A stretch of 64,000 nucleotides of DNA from Myxocyprinus asiaticus. Its lineage: Eukaryota; Chordata; Actinopteri; Cypriniformes; Catostomidae. The translations under genes were made by a program, and so were the position numbers. This document shows, one piece after another, positions 11,250-25,973 of the stretch. The stretch spans positions 31,660,326 through 31,724,325 of the forward strand of contig NC_059362.1 in the NCBI RefSeq assembly GCF_019703515.2, read 5' to 3'. Position 1 is the stretch's first letter; each line of letters opens with the position of its first letter. The notes below the pieces were generated by a model that saw only the letters and a list, made by a program, of their open reading frames with translations, was not told the origin of the DNA and made no database searches.

Positions 11250-11858
11250 TAACTGCTTTTTTTAATCACTCCATATCAGCAAAATTTGACCCACAAGTGA
11301 TCTCTTGATTACGAAATCTCACAATGAGTCAATGAGAGGGACCAATTACAGATAATTAATAGAACCCTTTGCCACAAAAAAGACATTTTGTTCATCATGT
11401 AGGCTCTGTTGACATCGCTCTATTCCCACAAAAGACTAAAGCAGGTATGTAAGTGGAGATGTGAAAAAAATAAAATTAAATACAAAGCAGACTACAAAGT
11501 TCTTCATATTAAAGGCTTCAAAATTTCTGATTATTAATTACATGGCACTGTTTAAGGGGCCGTTCAGACTGAATGCATATTGTGCTAAAAAAGCTAGATG
11601 CAGTGCAATGAATAGAACAGTCTCAAAATGCATATTTTTTTTAAGTTGAATTTCGTTTTAAACATGGCGCTCCTGCACAAGATGCTGATAAAACAGCGAT
11701 GGTCAAACACGTCCATCTAGTGTATGTTTACATAGAAAAACAATTGAAAAACATCACAGATGGACACAAAAATAAAATATATTTCAGTGTGAACAGTCTC
11801 AATTTTTTTCCAGGCTTGTTGGGTGAATTTGGTAGGCATGGCACACAGTGTGTGTGAC

Positions 11859-11862
<4 letters not shown>

Positions 11863-11911
<49 letters not shown>
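11863..11911. repeat. (GT)n microsatellite
   Basis: About 24 GT units. The long ORFs read through it are artefacts of the repeat. Confidence 0.95.
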
Positions 11912-11912
<1 letters not shown>

Positions 11913-12487
11913 TGTGTGTTTGTAATTTGATGATAACCTCCACCAGAAATTTGGGAACTGCACACGCTCATAGAGAGAGAAACCAAGAAATGGAAAAGCG
12001 CAAAACGTATATGTGGATATTAAATCAGAGTGGTGAAGCGAGGGAGGGAAGAACAACTAAAACAGATTAAACGACTGATTGCTGGAGTTGGCAAAAAAAA
12101 AAAAAGGATGCACACAGGAGTACACAAGCATGCACAAAAATGTATGCATGAAGTTTTTCTCTAGGGTGTATTACAAAAACATAAACCTGTCTGAGGTTTG
12201 CATCAGAGTATTAGGAGAGGGACAGTGTTTGTTTACAGTTTTACACGAAGGACACAGAGAGTTGGAGAGTAAAGAAAAGAAGCATGACCAAGAGAGAAAC
12301 AATAGAGCAATTCAATATTTAATATCTGAAAATAAGGGGAGAAGACCTAGGAACTCAGCTACTGTCTAATACTAAAAGTCTGAGACTACACTGTAAATCT
12401 GGGATTTAAAATTCAATTTAACAAAGAAATAAACAGCAAGTTGTTGGACTTTTAATAAGTAAATTTAAACAGTTGTAGGATGATAAA

Positions 12488-12867
12488 TAGGGCTGTGTCT
12501 ATACAATCAAATATCAATATATCATGATACTTTTAATCATGGTATTGTATTGATACTTTAGATCCATGCATCAATACTTATATTAAACTATTTGTGTATT
12601 CATATCATCTAAACACAACAAAGTTGGCACACTGTTTCTTCCAGATCAATTTAATGAGCTCACCAAGAGAAAAAAACTTGATGTTTTGAGCTACATCAGA
12701 CATCAGTATATACTAACTGAAATACACCCAAATGAATTGAAATTGGAATTGAAATTGATTCATAATCAAATCAAATTATGATATCATGAAGTATCACAAC
12801 ATATCGAATCGTGACATGTATTGCAATATGTATCGTATTGTGAGGTGCCAGGTGATTCCCAGCCCTA
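12488..12867. mobile_element. Short hAT-like element
   Basis: Ends TAGGGCTG and CAGCCCTA are inverted. The flanking 8-mers ATGATAAA and ATTTTAAA match only partly. The inside is rich in ATATCATGATA-type palindromes. Non-coding. Confidence 0.6.
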
Positions 12868-15038
12868 ATTTTAAACTAAGAAATTACATAAAATGATTAC
12901 AGATTCTGCACTTTTTCTAGATCACTAATAAAAGAAGCAAATTTGTGACATTGACCATATTACCACATTATATAAAAGTTCATATTTCTTTGCTTCCCCT
13001 GAAGCACACAAAATTTCAAACATCTCAAATCCTGCTCAGATGACATGGATTATCAATGCCCAAACTACATGCCAGCTTGAGTGCATGCTGTGATTAAAGC
13101 AAATGGTAAACATGCCAAATAATAAGTTCAGTATAAATACTGAAATTCATATTTATTTTTTAATTCAACTTTTCACTCAAATTGTTAAACTGGATTTGTC
13201 ACCAAAAAATGAAAAAATAAATGAAAATGAAAATAAAAAATAGAAGCATTTTCACTAGTGATCTCAGACTTTTAGACTCTGTAATTAGCTGTAATTAGTA
13301 ATAATTAAAGAAAATACTCAGAAATAATAAACTCTTAGTTCTGATATCATCGGCATTTTCTGTTCAAGTTTTTTCATCAATATAAAACCAATAAAAACAC
13401 TATAATAACATGCATGCATCTAACTCCTTGCCAAAGAAACACACTGACTGTGTCTTACGAAATGATGCTATTTTGGCTGTATTCTAAAGCTGAAGAACTA
13501 TAGTGGAGTGCAGACAGAGCAGCCTTCATCTGTCACCTAAAAAAAAATCCTGTACGCTCATTCAGTGGCTCATCTTGTCCATTCATCACAGACACTTTGA
13601 AGTGACAGGGCTGGAAGATACTGCAGGAAATTGTGTGTGTCAATAAGGACCCGCTTCGAATCCTCATACGTTCTCTAATACACCTATAGCCACCTGCTTT
13701 GGACATCAGAGCCCCATCATGTAATGAGGAACTGCACACGCAGCAGTCGGCAGATATGGTGAGGTCAGGGGTAATTGGTGTGGGGTTCCCACACTTTTGA
13801 CTGATGAATTTCCATGACTTTTCTATGAACTTTCCAATCGTTTGTGATTCAGGACGATTCGCTAATGCATCATTAAAAAGAACTGACTCAAAAGAACAAC
13901 TCACTCACAAATCAGACATCACTATGGCTTGTGACCAAGTATCGCAAGATTTTTAGCCAGGCCTTGAAAACACAATTGTACAATTTCCTGATATTTCCCA
14001 TGCTAATGCACAAAGAAGGCAAAGAGGGTCAGAGAAGGGTTATATCATTGCATGAATGACAGAACTGATCTCATCTGGAATTTTTTTTTTTCAAAAACTC
14101 TGTCATTACAAACATGTTGACCACAGGGCAAGTGAGAAGAAGAGAAAGCTAAAAGAGAAAGATCTGGAAGAAAGAGTGGGAAGACAAAGGACACTTTGAC
14201 CTCCACTCTCAGTACACAATAAGCACGACACACAATAAAATCCTTGAGGACAGTTCATGCCTATAAAGCAAACACCTACTAAATCTTTTCACAAACAGGA
14301 ATGAGCACCCTAAAATATTGTCGTACCTTACTAGCAAGGCTAAATAATAAGAATGGACCAGTGTAAGAGAGTTTTGGGCCAGTTGTCGGGACTGTCACTG
14401 CATTGTCACTACTTAAATTTGTTGATCATGTACATTTGTTTTTTTAAACATTGTAAACATACACATTTGGTTTTCTGTGTTGCACTGAACATTGTTTTTG
14501 TGAATCTTTAACTACATTTAAATGGACACTGTATAGTATAAGTGGAGTAGTCTTTACTCCTGTATACATGCAACTCGGCAAGTAAGCAGCTTTCTCCACA
14601 GCAACATAATTTCCCAGCGACAATTGTGTAAATAACAAACATGGCATCTGAGGAAGACTGCTATTTTATTCTCCGTTGCTTGGCTTTATTTCCAATATTC
14701 CAGAGTTGTTGCTGTTAGTTTCCTTAACATCCCATTGTGATATGCAGTGGAACTGCTCTGCAATAGTGGGGATTCCCGCATATGTAAAACTCTGGGATTC
14801 CCCCACTGTATGAGCGCATATAGATGAATGTGAGAGACTATCGATATTTTACATTGGTGTGTACTGTATAAATGGTATCGTTTATAGTGTATGTGCTTTT
14901 CCCACTGTACTCCCAGACATTTTTAATTCTTTCCGCTGTGTTGATTTGTTGTTGGGCTCCATTATATGACATTAGTTATTCGGTCTGTTCATGCGCATGC
15001 GCACTCTTTAATCACCCATCAGAACCAGCTTATGTGTT
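12868..15038. other. stxbp5 intron 2 DNA, no gene seen
   Basis: AT-rich DNA. A 123-codon minus-strand ORF at 13533-13904 has no recognisable motif and no splice context, so I do not call it. Confidence 0.4.
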
Positions 15039-15040
15039 TA

Positions 15041-16669
<1,629 letters not shown>

Positions 16670-16721
16670 TACTTGACCACATTAAGCAGTGTTCTTAAGG
16701 ACAAAACTGGGTGTGTTAAAC

Positions 16722-17416
16722 CTGGGTTTCTCAACCACTGGGATCATTGTTTGCTGGGTTGTGAGATCTTTTCTGTCATGAGTACAAATTACCAATTAGA
16801 AGGATAGAACTGTACATCTGAAATGTTTGTGGAAACAGTGACCTCTATTGACGAATCGTATCAATATCTCCAGGTTTACGTAAACAATCATAAGTGAGAG
16901 GCTGCATTTCTCTGACGTTAATTATTAGCTGTCCAATCACAATAATACATCAATGCTACAAATCGTTCTTTTTAGACAAGGTGTCTTTACATAGCGTTAC
17001 ATGGCATGCACTAGCTCCATGCATTACCGTGCTAGTCTGAATGCAGTCCAATCTCTGGACATCATCATTTCAGAGTGGCAGTCCCAAGTAGGGTTGCCAC
17101 CCGTCTCATAAAATACGGAATCCTCCCGTTTTTGAAAATTAAACGATTTGTCCCATATTTAAGCTGGTCTGATGGCGTCACCGCGAAATCGTACAAGATC
17201 ATTAATTTAACCTTGATATACATTGGAAATTGTGCCTTTGGTGGGTAAGGGACCATCTGAAAAGTCCACACGTTGTGCTAAAACGTGCTAAAACTGTGGA
17301 GGATGTGGTAAGGGACAGTCTGAAAACTTCAGCCAGCAGCACCAAAGTGGGTGGGTCATGGATGACTAGAATTCAAAAAAAGTGGGTCGTAGTGGGCAAA
17401 AGGTTGAGAAACCCTG
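16722..17416. mobile_element. hAT-like non-autonomous element, exact 8-bp duplication
   Basis: It is flanked by TGTTAAAC at 16714-16721 and 17417-17424. The ends CTGGGTTTCTCAACC and GGTTGAGAAACCCTG are inverted with one mismatch. 695 bp, no transposase. At about 17092 a TAGGGTTGCCACCCGT stretch looks like the tip of another repeat. Confidence 0.88.
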
Positions 17417-17519
17417 TGTTAAACCACTTTCTCTTAATCCCTTAAACGGCATAAGGCAATCGGCGTTCTCGTTTACATGACATTTCAGAATGCGCTTTCA
17501 GCAAAAATATTTAGCTAAG

Positions 17520-17522
<3 letters not shown>

Positions 17523-17566
<44 letters not shown>
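17523..17566. repeat. (TA)n microsatellite
   Basis: About 21 TA units. Confidence 0.95.
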
Positions 17567-17568
<2 letters not shown>

Positions 17569-18439
17569 AAAAAAACATACTTCTGAGAACTAACTAGACA
17601 GTTATAATCCATTTAATGTATTAATAATGTGTGGGGTTTCTTCAACCCCTGTCTGCATCAAAGGAGGGACAGAGAAAAAGTTGGAAGAAGAGAAAGAACA
17701 CAGCCTAGGGGGTAAATAGTGACATTTATGCTGCTCTGATGTCAAAACTGTCCAGTCATACTTCAGCCTAACAGAGACAACACAACAAACACACAAATAC
17801 ATGACTATGCACACACATCTCCACAAAGCTAACATGCTATGGTGAGTTCCAATGATGCTATCAACTGATGAGTATAAAATACAAGGATACTCTCTCTCTA
17901 TCCCTCTCTTTATTTCTCATGTTCCTAGAAATGATTAATTTGTCTATTATGCTTTCTAAATAAATAAACTCCAGAGGCACATTTGATTTATTGGGGACCC
18001 AAACAATTAAAGTTGCAAGCACTGTGGCTGTCGCTGCAACAAAATACCTTTACCTTGAGCATGCTTCAGTGAACATATACTCTCAAACGAGCCACTCTGC
18101 AGATACACTTGACACGAGGTGTGGTCTATTAAAACTTCCTATACTCAGCAACAACACCATAATCAGCTAACATGCAACACAGGATGATTAATTTTAATTC
18201 ACCTACTAATGTTTTGCTGTTTTTCCAGAGCTGCCCTGTCTTGGGAATTTGCATACATGGACATTATTTTTCCCCCACAGCCCTGGCTTCCTTCCAAATG
18301 ATATCAGCTCTTATTTGGAGCTGAATTTGTTGAGCCTTATAGCTATGCTTTTTGCTTGACATTTCAACAGTGCTGGCAAAGATACACACGATGTGGCAAA
18401 GATGAACTGACCAGTTTACAGAACTGATTTGCATAAAAC

Positions 18440-19212
18440 TAATGCTGTCAGTCAATAATTTTTTTTTAATCGTGATTAATCGCATAATTTTTTGTAGTTA
18501 ATCGCGATTAACCGCAGATTTTGAAAGTGCTGGAATTTGGCACTATACGGTATATAAAGTATTTGCTTGTCAAAATGCATTTATTTCCATCTTAGGAAAG
18601 AAAACAAAACAATATGTAACAATGTAATGCTTTATTAACATTTTCCAAACAAAGCCATCCACAATAAATGCACTAAAATAGCACCAATTCGAGAAAAATT
18701 AAACATTTCCCAAAGTCTAAGTGGGAGGTCGACTAATTGAAAGAACTAGTTTCCCCATAGGTTGCATATTCATTGCAATGGGCATTAAATCTCTTAAACT
18801 CTCATCCTCCACAATATTAATCTACCAGTAGACTGTGGCTATTTGCTTTGTTGCAGCAATCGTGAAGCTGCGTTCATGATTCACGTCAGGGCGTCAGCGC
18901 CACGTTGAACTAGCGGCTCTAACATAGGAGAGTATTACGACAGTACCGCCCATAGAATGTCAATGGGACCGCCGTGTTATGCTGTGCTAAGCTTGAAGGC
19001 TCATCTTGGTAAAAGCGCTCTGGCGCTGTGTCTGTTTGTGAAGTGTGCATCAGTGCAATGACTCCGGGCGGACACATTACAAAAGTTCCGCCCTTCACAT
19101 AAGTGTTTATGCCGTATTAACGGTAAATGCGTTAATCGCAATAAAGAAAAATTAACACGTTAAACTTTTTACATTAATCGCATACGTTAACGTGTTATTT
19201 CTGACAGCTTTA
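18440..19212. mobile_element. hAT-like element with CTGTCAG ends, copy 1
   Basis: Ends TAATGCTGTCAG and CTGACAGCTTTA are inverted. The flanks are ATAAAAC at 18433-18439 and 19213-19219 (seven bases exact, eighth differing). The inside holds runs of TTAATCGCGATTAA-type palindromes at both ends. The middle shares about 300 bases with the element at 59.8 kb. Confidence 0.82.
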
Positions 19213-19403
19213 ATAAAACAGAACTTTCAATCAAATGTACTTTTTATCAATGAGTCCACCTCTCCCAACAGACAGACAGATAGAAAGATAGATGAAGATG
19301 AATGAGAAACAATTACGTAAAAGAATGCAATATCACAATTGCATATCTCAATACATTAAATATTAAGAATCGCCATATTCATATTATCGTATTGAGATAG
19401 ATA

Positions 19404-19428
19404 GATTGATTGATTGATTGATTGATTT
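19404..19428. repeat. (GATT)n microsatellite
   Basis: About six GATT units. Confidence 0.85.
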
Positions 19429-20234
19429 TATGTTTGTGTGCCAACTCATAAAAAAAAAAAAAAGTTTTTAACACCGGATGACTCAAATGAAACAGAAAGT
19501 GCTTTGTGCATCATTAAAACCCTCTCTCCCAGTAGGTGGGTGTGATTGATTCCTGGAGATTGGCCAGAGAGTATTAATGACCCTGTTCTTCAGGCTAAAT
19601 TTAGATCTACCGTTCACCACTCACAGAGGATGATATACACCCTCTAATCCACAAAAAATACAAGAGCCAAGAATCTATAATGGCGAGAGCGAGCAGAGGA
19701 GAACGACAGAGGAAACAAAAAGAGATGGTAGATTCTCTGTTTATGCTTTATAAAAGGCTTTCTAAAATTTGTGTTTAGGAAACTTGTTTGAAAGAGTCAT
19801 TATATTTACTATTTTATTTGGTGACACTAGTTGTACAGAAATTACACAATTCACCTTTGATAAACTAAATCAGAAATTCAAATACAATCCACTTAAATGG
19901 GATGTTTTGGTATTTTCACAATTCACATAAAACACCAATTGCACAGTTAGCTCAAGTTAGCTCAATCACAGCTATAAGATTTGGCTTTTCTACATTTAAA
20001 CAATACACTCATGTACGCACAGTGCTCTATTTCATTTATAGTATATGAGCTTGTGAAACGCCTCCTTACAGTTTTACTCATAACAAATGTACTTTATTTT
20101 TAAGATAAATAGAAGACATAATCAATCTCTGAGAGAGAAAGCAGTGCACTGTATATTGTGAATGAAACAGGATATTGCTACCCATGGGGAGCAAGAAAAG
20201 ACACTCTAAACTCCAAATCGATCAACGTTTAAAC

Positions 20235-20690
20235 CAGGGGTCGGCAACCTTTTTGACATGAAGTGCCATTTTTTATTTTCCTGGTCAATGGCTGTTTTTC
20301 TTATTACATCAGATGTTGTTCTAAAAGCAAAAAAGAAACAAATGAAACACGGAATGTAGGCTGTCATCGCGCAGCCTGACCGAAGCAAAGCGGGCACGTT
20401 TACTTACACAATTAACCGAACATAAAGCGCTGCCGGCTCGTGATGCGTGAATAGTTTGCACGCACTGCATGAGTCTGTTGGGTGTACTGCAGTCTCGTCA
20501 CATTTGATCTTTTTGTTTAGCCACCTATTCAGCTAATAAAACTCTGCGTGATCATGAGGTTTACATCAAGATGTACATTGGAATGCAGGTGCAGCATATT
20601 TCATATAAATAATATAGTCTCCTCTCTCACCGTTGCTAGTGTGGCTGTGATTACCCCTCCGTGCGCCAATGCCATAGGTTGCGACCCCTG
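20235..20690. mobile_element. hAT-like element with CAGGGGTCGGCAACCT ends
   Basis: It is flanked by the perfect 8-bp duplication GTTTAAAC (20227-20234 and 20691-20698), itself a palindrome. Ends CAGGGGTCGGCAACCT and AGGTTGCGACCCCTG are inverted and typical of hAT Charlie-like elements. 456 bp, no transposase. Confidence 0.9.
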
Positions 20691-20698
20691 GTTTAAAC

Positions 20699-22333
20699 AC
20701 TTTGAACTGCATATGATGTTGTGTATGATACTGTAAGAGGAGTCTCAAATTCACAGCAGTCATTATGGCTAAAAGTTCTGATACAAGGTATCCTTCCTAT
20801 TAAATTGCATGAACCCCATACAGTACAGATAAAGGCTACAGTAAGTAGTGATGGCAATACATTAGTTTAGCATACTTTAATCAAGTTTTTCTAGAAAATG
20901 AAGAAATTAAAAATATATATATAAGCTCAAAGTCTTTTGAGCTAAATGTAAAGATGAGTGGAAAGAGGCTTATGCAAGTAGAGGATATTGAGATAGAAAG
21001 AGATAGGAGGGAGTGGGAAAAGAATGAATCAAAAAGCATTTTTACCCCATTTAATAAATAATGTACGAGACTAACTGGGAGTCAGCATATGCATTTTGTT
21101 AATATTTTACACTCCCCAAATGCCAGTGTGCAGGCTATATTAGCCAAGTTTTATCAACCAGAGATTATTATAGTAACCAAACCCAGATAAAGTCTTGGTC
21201 ACATTATTGTGCTAGCAATCGGTGAATAAAAAGTTAGGGCTAGGTGACACTGCAAAAAAAAATCTCAATATTACATTGGAAATGAAACATATTTAAATAA
21301 ATATTAAGTATTTTGCACAGGCCTACTACACGTACACACACTTAAAACCTCACACTCTTTTGGCAGGACTGACTACTGAGACTTCAAAAAGGTTGTGGTG
21401 TATTGCGCTTAAAATGAAGGTTGCTAATATTTTGTTTTTAATTTAGCACATGGAGAATTAGCCTCCATCAACCTCCATCACTGTCTATTCCCCTGTGTTT
21501 CCTTCTAACACTATAGCAAAATCAACTGCTCCTTTACTATCTTATCTGTCCAAGGACATCGTACAACACACACAGTCAAGAATTCCAACACTGGAGCAAT
21601 TCCCAGGGCCTATATAGTGCTGATAAGCCAGCCATTAAAAGCATGGAAAAGAAGGTGGGGGGAAAAGAGCAAAGAAGGTGAGTAAGGGAGACAGAGAGAG
21701 AGACAAATGGGGAGATGGTATAGATAGATGGAAACAGTGATGGAGGGAGGAAAAGGAAAGGGGATAAATTAAGAAAAGATAACAGGAGATGGAGAAGCAA
21801 GAAGAGAAATGTCCTAATAGGTGCTGCAAAGGGAAAACAAACTCTGCTCTTGTTGCTGAGGATTTCAGTGTTGCAGAGTTTTTAATTCCTTTGCCTCTCT
21901 GTTTTCAGATCGGCTATCTCGAAAAACGATTAATTGCTTTTCAATTAGCGATAACGTCTTGTGAATAGCCTTGGCTGTGTCCAAAAGCTGACAAACAGGC
22001 AGCATTTTGTGTCTGAAGGTAACTTTAAAGAAACTGGTTTCAGACCATCTTACAAGGCACCACATCATCATGTAAAATGATTTAAAACAAATTCAAGTGA
22101 GCTTTAGAGATAACCAAGTAAATATTTAGTGACTGCAATGCTTATTTCCCAATAGAAATGGAGTAAAAATTGAATATAATGAGAAAATTTATATTTCTAA
22201 ATTAATTAAGTTCTTTTAGCCATTCCTCCAGTCAAAAACCAGATGAAGGCATCTTAATAGACAAGATATTAAACAGACATTGGAATCAGACATGCCTTGT
22301 TGCCTGTAAAGGCAACATTTTCTAGTTTTCGGA
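20699..22333. other. stxbp5 intron 2 DNA, purine-rich in part
   Basis: Includes a GA-rich tract at about 21650-21800, which is the source of serine- and leucine-rich shadow ORFs on minus. No gene seen. Confidence 0.4.
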
Positions 22334-22374
22334 CCCTAACCCTAACCTAACCTAACCTAATCTAACCCTAACCC
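22334..22374 (-). repeat. Interstitial telomere-like repeat
   Basis: About 41 bases of CCCTAA and CCTAA units, the complement of the vertebrate TTAGGG telomere motif, with degenerate five-base units in the middle. Confidence 0.75.
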
Positions 22375-22511
22375 GCCTGTGGACAGCAGGCAATATATGA
22401 ATATTACGCATATAATGTCCTCATGGTGGTGACTAGAGCAAGATATGAGAAGAAACACAGGACTGACTGCAAACAGAAGCTGAGGGTAAGTGTGAGGAAA
22501 TCAAGAATTAA

Positions 22512-22680
22512 AGGGATAGTTCACCCAAAAAAAGAATACTCATGACTCATACTTATAACCCCCATGTTGTGCCATACCTGTACTACTTTTGTTCTTCCAT
22601 GGAACACAAAAGGAAATGTTAAGCAGAACGTTAGCCTCAGTTACCATTCACTTTCCTTGTATGGAAAAAAGATGGCTTTA
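22512..22680. mobile_element. TTAA-type element, single left arm
   Basis: TTAA at 22508-22511 is followed by AGGGATAGTTCACCCAAAAA and a left arm of a related subfamily (CTTCCATGGAACACAAAAGG). No right arm was found nearby. Confidence 0.65.
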
Positions 22681-22754
22681 AGCTCCATTAGTTGATGAAG
22701 AGAGAAAATGAAAACAAGCATTTTAATGTATATTAAATGAAAGAGCAAAAGAGA

Positions 22755-22778
22755 AAAAAAAAAAAAAAAAAAAAAAAA
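22755..22778. repeat. Poly(A) run
   Basis: About 24 A residues. Confidence 0.9.
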
Positions 22779-24196
22779 CAAGAGCCCATGTCACTTTTGA
22801 GTGCTTACAAATTGTTGCTGACCCCTCTCAATGAGCCTGAGGGTGAATCAAAAGCCAGAACAGCAGTGATGCAGTGCACTGACCCATAACACTACAGCCT
22901 CTCTCTACAGATTCTAGAAAATTCCGTCAAGGACAAAGCCTCAGTGTGAAGCCAGCAGCACTACTCAGCTCTTCCCTCTACCCATGAGTCAGCAAGCTGC
23001 TTGGACAAGTAACATCCTTCAACACGAACGAAGAAATGCCAACTTGCTGCATAACCCATTCTTTCTTTTATCCTGTTTCCTTTTTTACTGCTTCTCCTTT
23101 TGTCCTTTTCATTGAGAATCTGAAGAGGTTTCGTTAAGCACAAGAGAACTTAACAGTTTCGATTACCCTCAGAATTATCTCACAGGGGTAATTTTGACAG
23201 AAGTCCTGCAGGACTAAAAAAAGGAACATTCGTTTTTAGTAGGTGAAGAGGAGAGAGGAAGATAGAATGGAAAAGGAGAGGGAAGCAGAATATTGGCCCA
23301 ATCCATCACACTTTCCTCAACTAACTACTGTACTAATGCTCCATTATTTCTTTTTATATTAAGCTATAAAATAGAAAAGACAAACTAAATAAAAAGAATA
23401 CAACCAGCTGTAATGCTGTAAAGAATTAATCTGTAAATATGCTGCTGCTTGTTAGTTCAAATACACTGAGCAGATGCCACAAAATATTTTTGTGCAATGT
23501 TTCAATCTCCAGTAAATGCGATCTCTTCGTCTGCACCCCAGTACTATGAATCTAAACTAGAAAGAGAAAACAAAATGAATTTCTTGCCTCTGGAAATGAA
23601 CTGTTTGGCACAGGCACAGCCAAAGGGTGTACTATGACTCGCCTGCAGCAGACAGGGGTTAAGTGCGTTTTTTCAAGGACACACCCATATTGCTCCAAGA
23701 AATTAGATGTGTCCTAATGGGACAGAAATACTTCCATGGTTAAGCAGTGAGATTTTACCACTGAACACCTCCAGAAACACATTTATAAGCTCCTCTGTTC
23801 TGCTAACCCACCTGATGATACTCTTACACGTCACTTTTATGGCATTTCAGCCAACGCAAATTACAGTGAGTGACAGTCTCCTGATCGTCTTGACCTTTAT
23901 TGTGCTTGTCCTCCTGCCATATCGCATTAGACAGCGTGTCTGCAGTAGAGCTTTCGTGGGGTGGAACATATGGACACCGCTGTGTATAATATCATTACTA
24001 TCTCTATCAGCACAAACCAACGGTCCACTAACACCTCATACATACACCATGTGAAGGACTAATGGAGATGGATGAGTTGAGGATGGGAAAATGAGAGGAG
24101 TAATGCTATGCAGTTTATATAATGAACAGATAGTCAGCCACAGTAGATAGCTAGATAGAGCACAATACATCACAATTTTAATAATAACAATAAATA
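22779..24196. other. stxbp5 intron 2 DNA, no gene seen
   Basis: A 115-codon ORF at 23707-24054 is hydrophobic but has no known motif. I do not call it. Confidence 0.4.
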
Positions 24197-24200
24197 TTAA

Positions 24201-24880
24201 AGGGATAGTTCACCCAAAAATGAAAATTCTCTCATCATTTACTCACCCTCATGCCGTCCCAGATGTGTATGACTTCTTTCTTCTGCTGAACACAAATGAA
24301 GATTTAAAGAAGAATATCTCAGACCTGCTGGACCATACAATGCAAGTGAATGAGTACCAACATTTAAAGCTGCAAAAAGCACATAAAGGCAGCATAAAAG
24401 TAATCCACAAGACTCCAGTGGTTAAATCTATGTCTTCCGAAGCAATATGATAGGTGTGGGTGAGAAACAGATCAATATTTAAGTCATTTTATCCTATAAA
24501 TTTGGCGTTATGTGCAAAGAATTCGAATTGCCAAAAACAAAAGAAGAATATAAAGGTGTAAGTGAATTTTGGGAATGATTGTAAAAAATATTATAAAATA
24601 ATATTGATCTGTTTCTCACCCACACTTATCATATCACTTCTAAAGACATAGATTAATCCACTGGAGACATATGGATTACTTTTATGCTACCTTTATGTGA
24701 TTTTTGGAGATTGAAAGGTCTGGTCACCATTCACATGCATTGTATGGATTTACAGAGCTGAGATATTTTTCTAAAACTTTTATTTTTTGTTCTGCAGAAG
24801 AACGAAAGTCATACACATCTGGGATGGCACAAGGGTTAGTAAATGATGAGAGAATTTTCATATTTGGGGGAACTATCCCT
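24201..24880. mobile_element. TTAA-type long-inverted-repeat element, copy C (best copy)
   Basis: It is flanked by TTAA at 24197-24200 and 24881-24884. Ends AGGGATAGTTCACCC and GGGGGAACTATCCCT. Two arms of about 280 bases are near reverse complements (for example AAGCACATAAAGGCAGCATA against TATGCTACCTTTATGTGATT). It is 680 bp and could form one long hairpin. The TTAA flanks suggest mobilisation by a piggyBac-type enzyme. Confidence 0.9.
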
Positions 24881-24903
24881 TTAAGAATAGCTATATTGTC
24901 ATA

Positions 24904-24960
24904 ATGAGATAGATATATAGATGGACAGATGAACAGATGGACAGACAGACAGATAGATAA
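24904..24960. repeat. GATA/CAGA microsatellite
   Basis: Imperfect GATA then GACA units. Confidence 0.8.
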
Positions 24961-25239
24961 CTTCTTATTTTAAACTATATGTTATCTATATGTGTTGTAA
25001 ATGTTGAAGCCGCTGTATAGAAAGTCAGAGCGGCTGGATTCTGCCCCCTCTGTCAGAATGGATCCAGCTTGGCGTCAATGAAAACCTCATCCTAGTCTGC
25101 GTGGATGTGTGTATTGTGTAAATGCTGTTCTGTTTGATGCCACATGAGCCCTGAGCTAAGGCTGACTGCCTGGAGAATGAGAGAGGAAGAGAGAGATGGG
25201 AGCACAACCCCCACCAGCATCCTCTGTCTATAATCCCCT

Positions 25240-25291
25240 TACCTTCTCTCTCTCTCTCTCCTGCTCTCTCTCTCTCTCCTTATCGCTCTCT
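25240..25291. repeat. CT-rich simple repeat
   Basis: Broken CTCTCT run. Confidence 0.85.
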
Positions 25292-25973
25292 ATTGGTGTT
25301 CGCTGTCACTTCTTCCTGCTGTACATTTATCCTGCACTCTTGAATACATGTGTAGCATGTCTCTTGTTTATGCTCTGACCTTCCTTCTCAATGCATGTCC
25401 TCCAAGAATATCAGCTACTTGATTCTGAGACACACACATACACTCTTTTTTCTCCAAGGCAATGTGTCTGTTGGCTCTAAAAGCACTGCCACACCCCTTC
25501 AGTTTAGCCTTCCCAAAGCTCCTCCAGTCTTTGTCCATAAGCCTCAGCATGACAGTTTGATTGGCGATACAAAACACAGCTGTTTACTATACCCACAGGA
25601 CAGAGAAGGAATATGTGATCTTTTTTAATGATTCTGGAATCCATTTACCACCACATCCAATCAACAGTGGCACTGTTGTTTATGAGCTACATCAGCCAAC
25701 ATTATAACCAGTGTTCCTACACCTTCTGACAAACTAATCGACTTTTCCATAAATTTTCCAGTCATTCGTGATTATTGGATAATGTATTTTTAAAAGTCAT
25801 TGTATAGATCTAACGTTTACGTGTTTGGCTGATACTTTTATTTACTCTGACTTTAGAGAAGCAAACATCATGGAAATTCTCAGGTAAAGGACGCTGACAC
25901 GGTTTCCTGCACAAACACAGTAAGACACAATCGTGATTCCATTGTTTTTACAATGTTTATAAATGCAGTATTT

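Noticed and set aside
11717..12070. ORFs across the GT repeat with polycysteine/valine or polyhistidine/threonine
   Set aside because: Microsatellite translation; the same holds at 32.8 and 62.8 kb.
13533..13904. 123-codon minus ORF
   Set aside because: No motif, no splice context, and the composition is like its surroundings.
21576..21829. Minus ORFs rich in serine, leucine and phenylalanine
   Set aside because: They come from a GA-rich tract.
23707..24054. 115-codon hydrophobic plus ORF
   Set aside because: It could suggest a membrane protein, but I see no family motif or gene context.
24220..24450. ORF in TTAA-type element copy C
   Set aside because: It is the translation of one arm of a non-coding inverted-repeat element.
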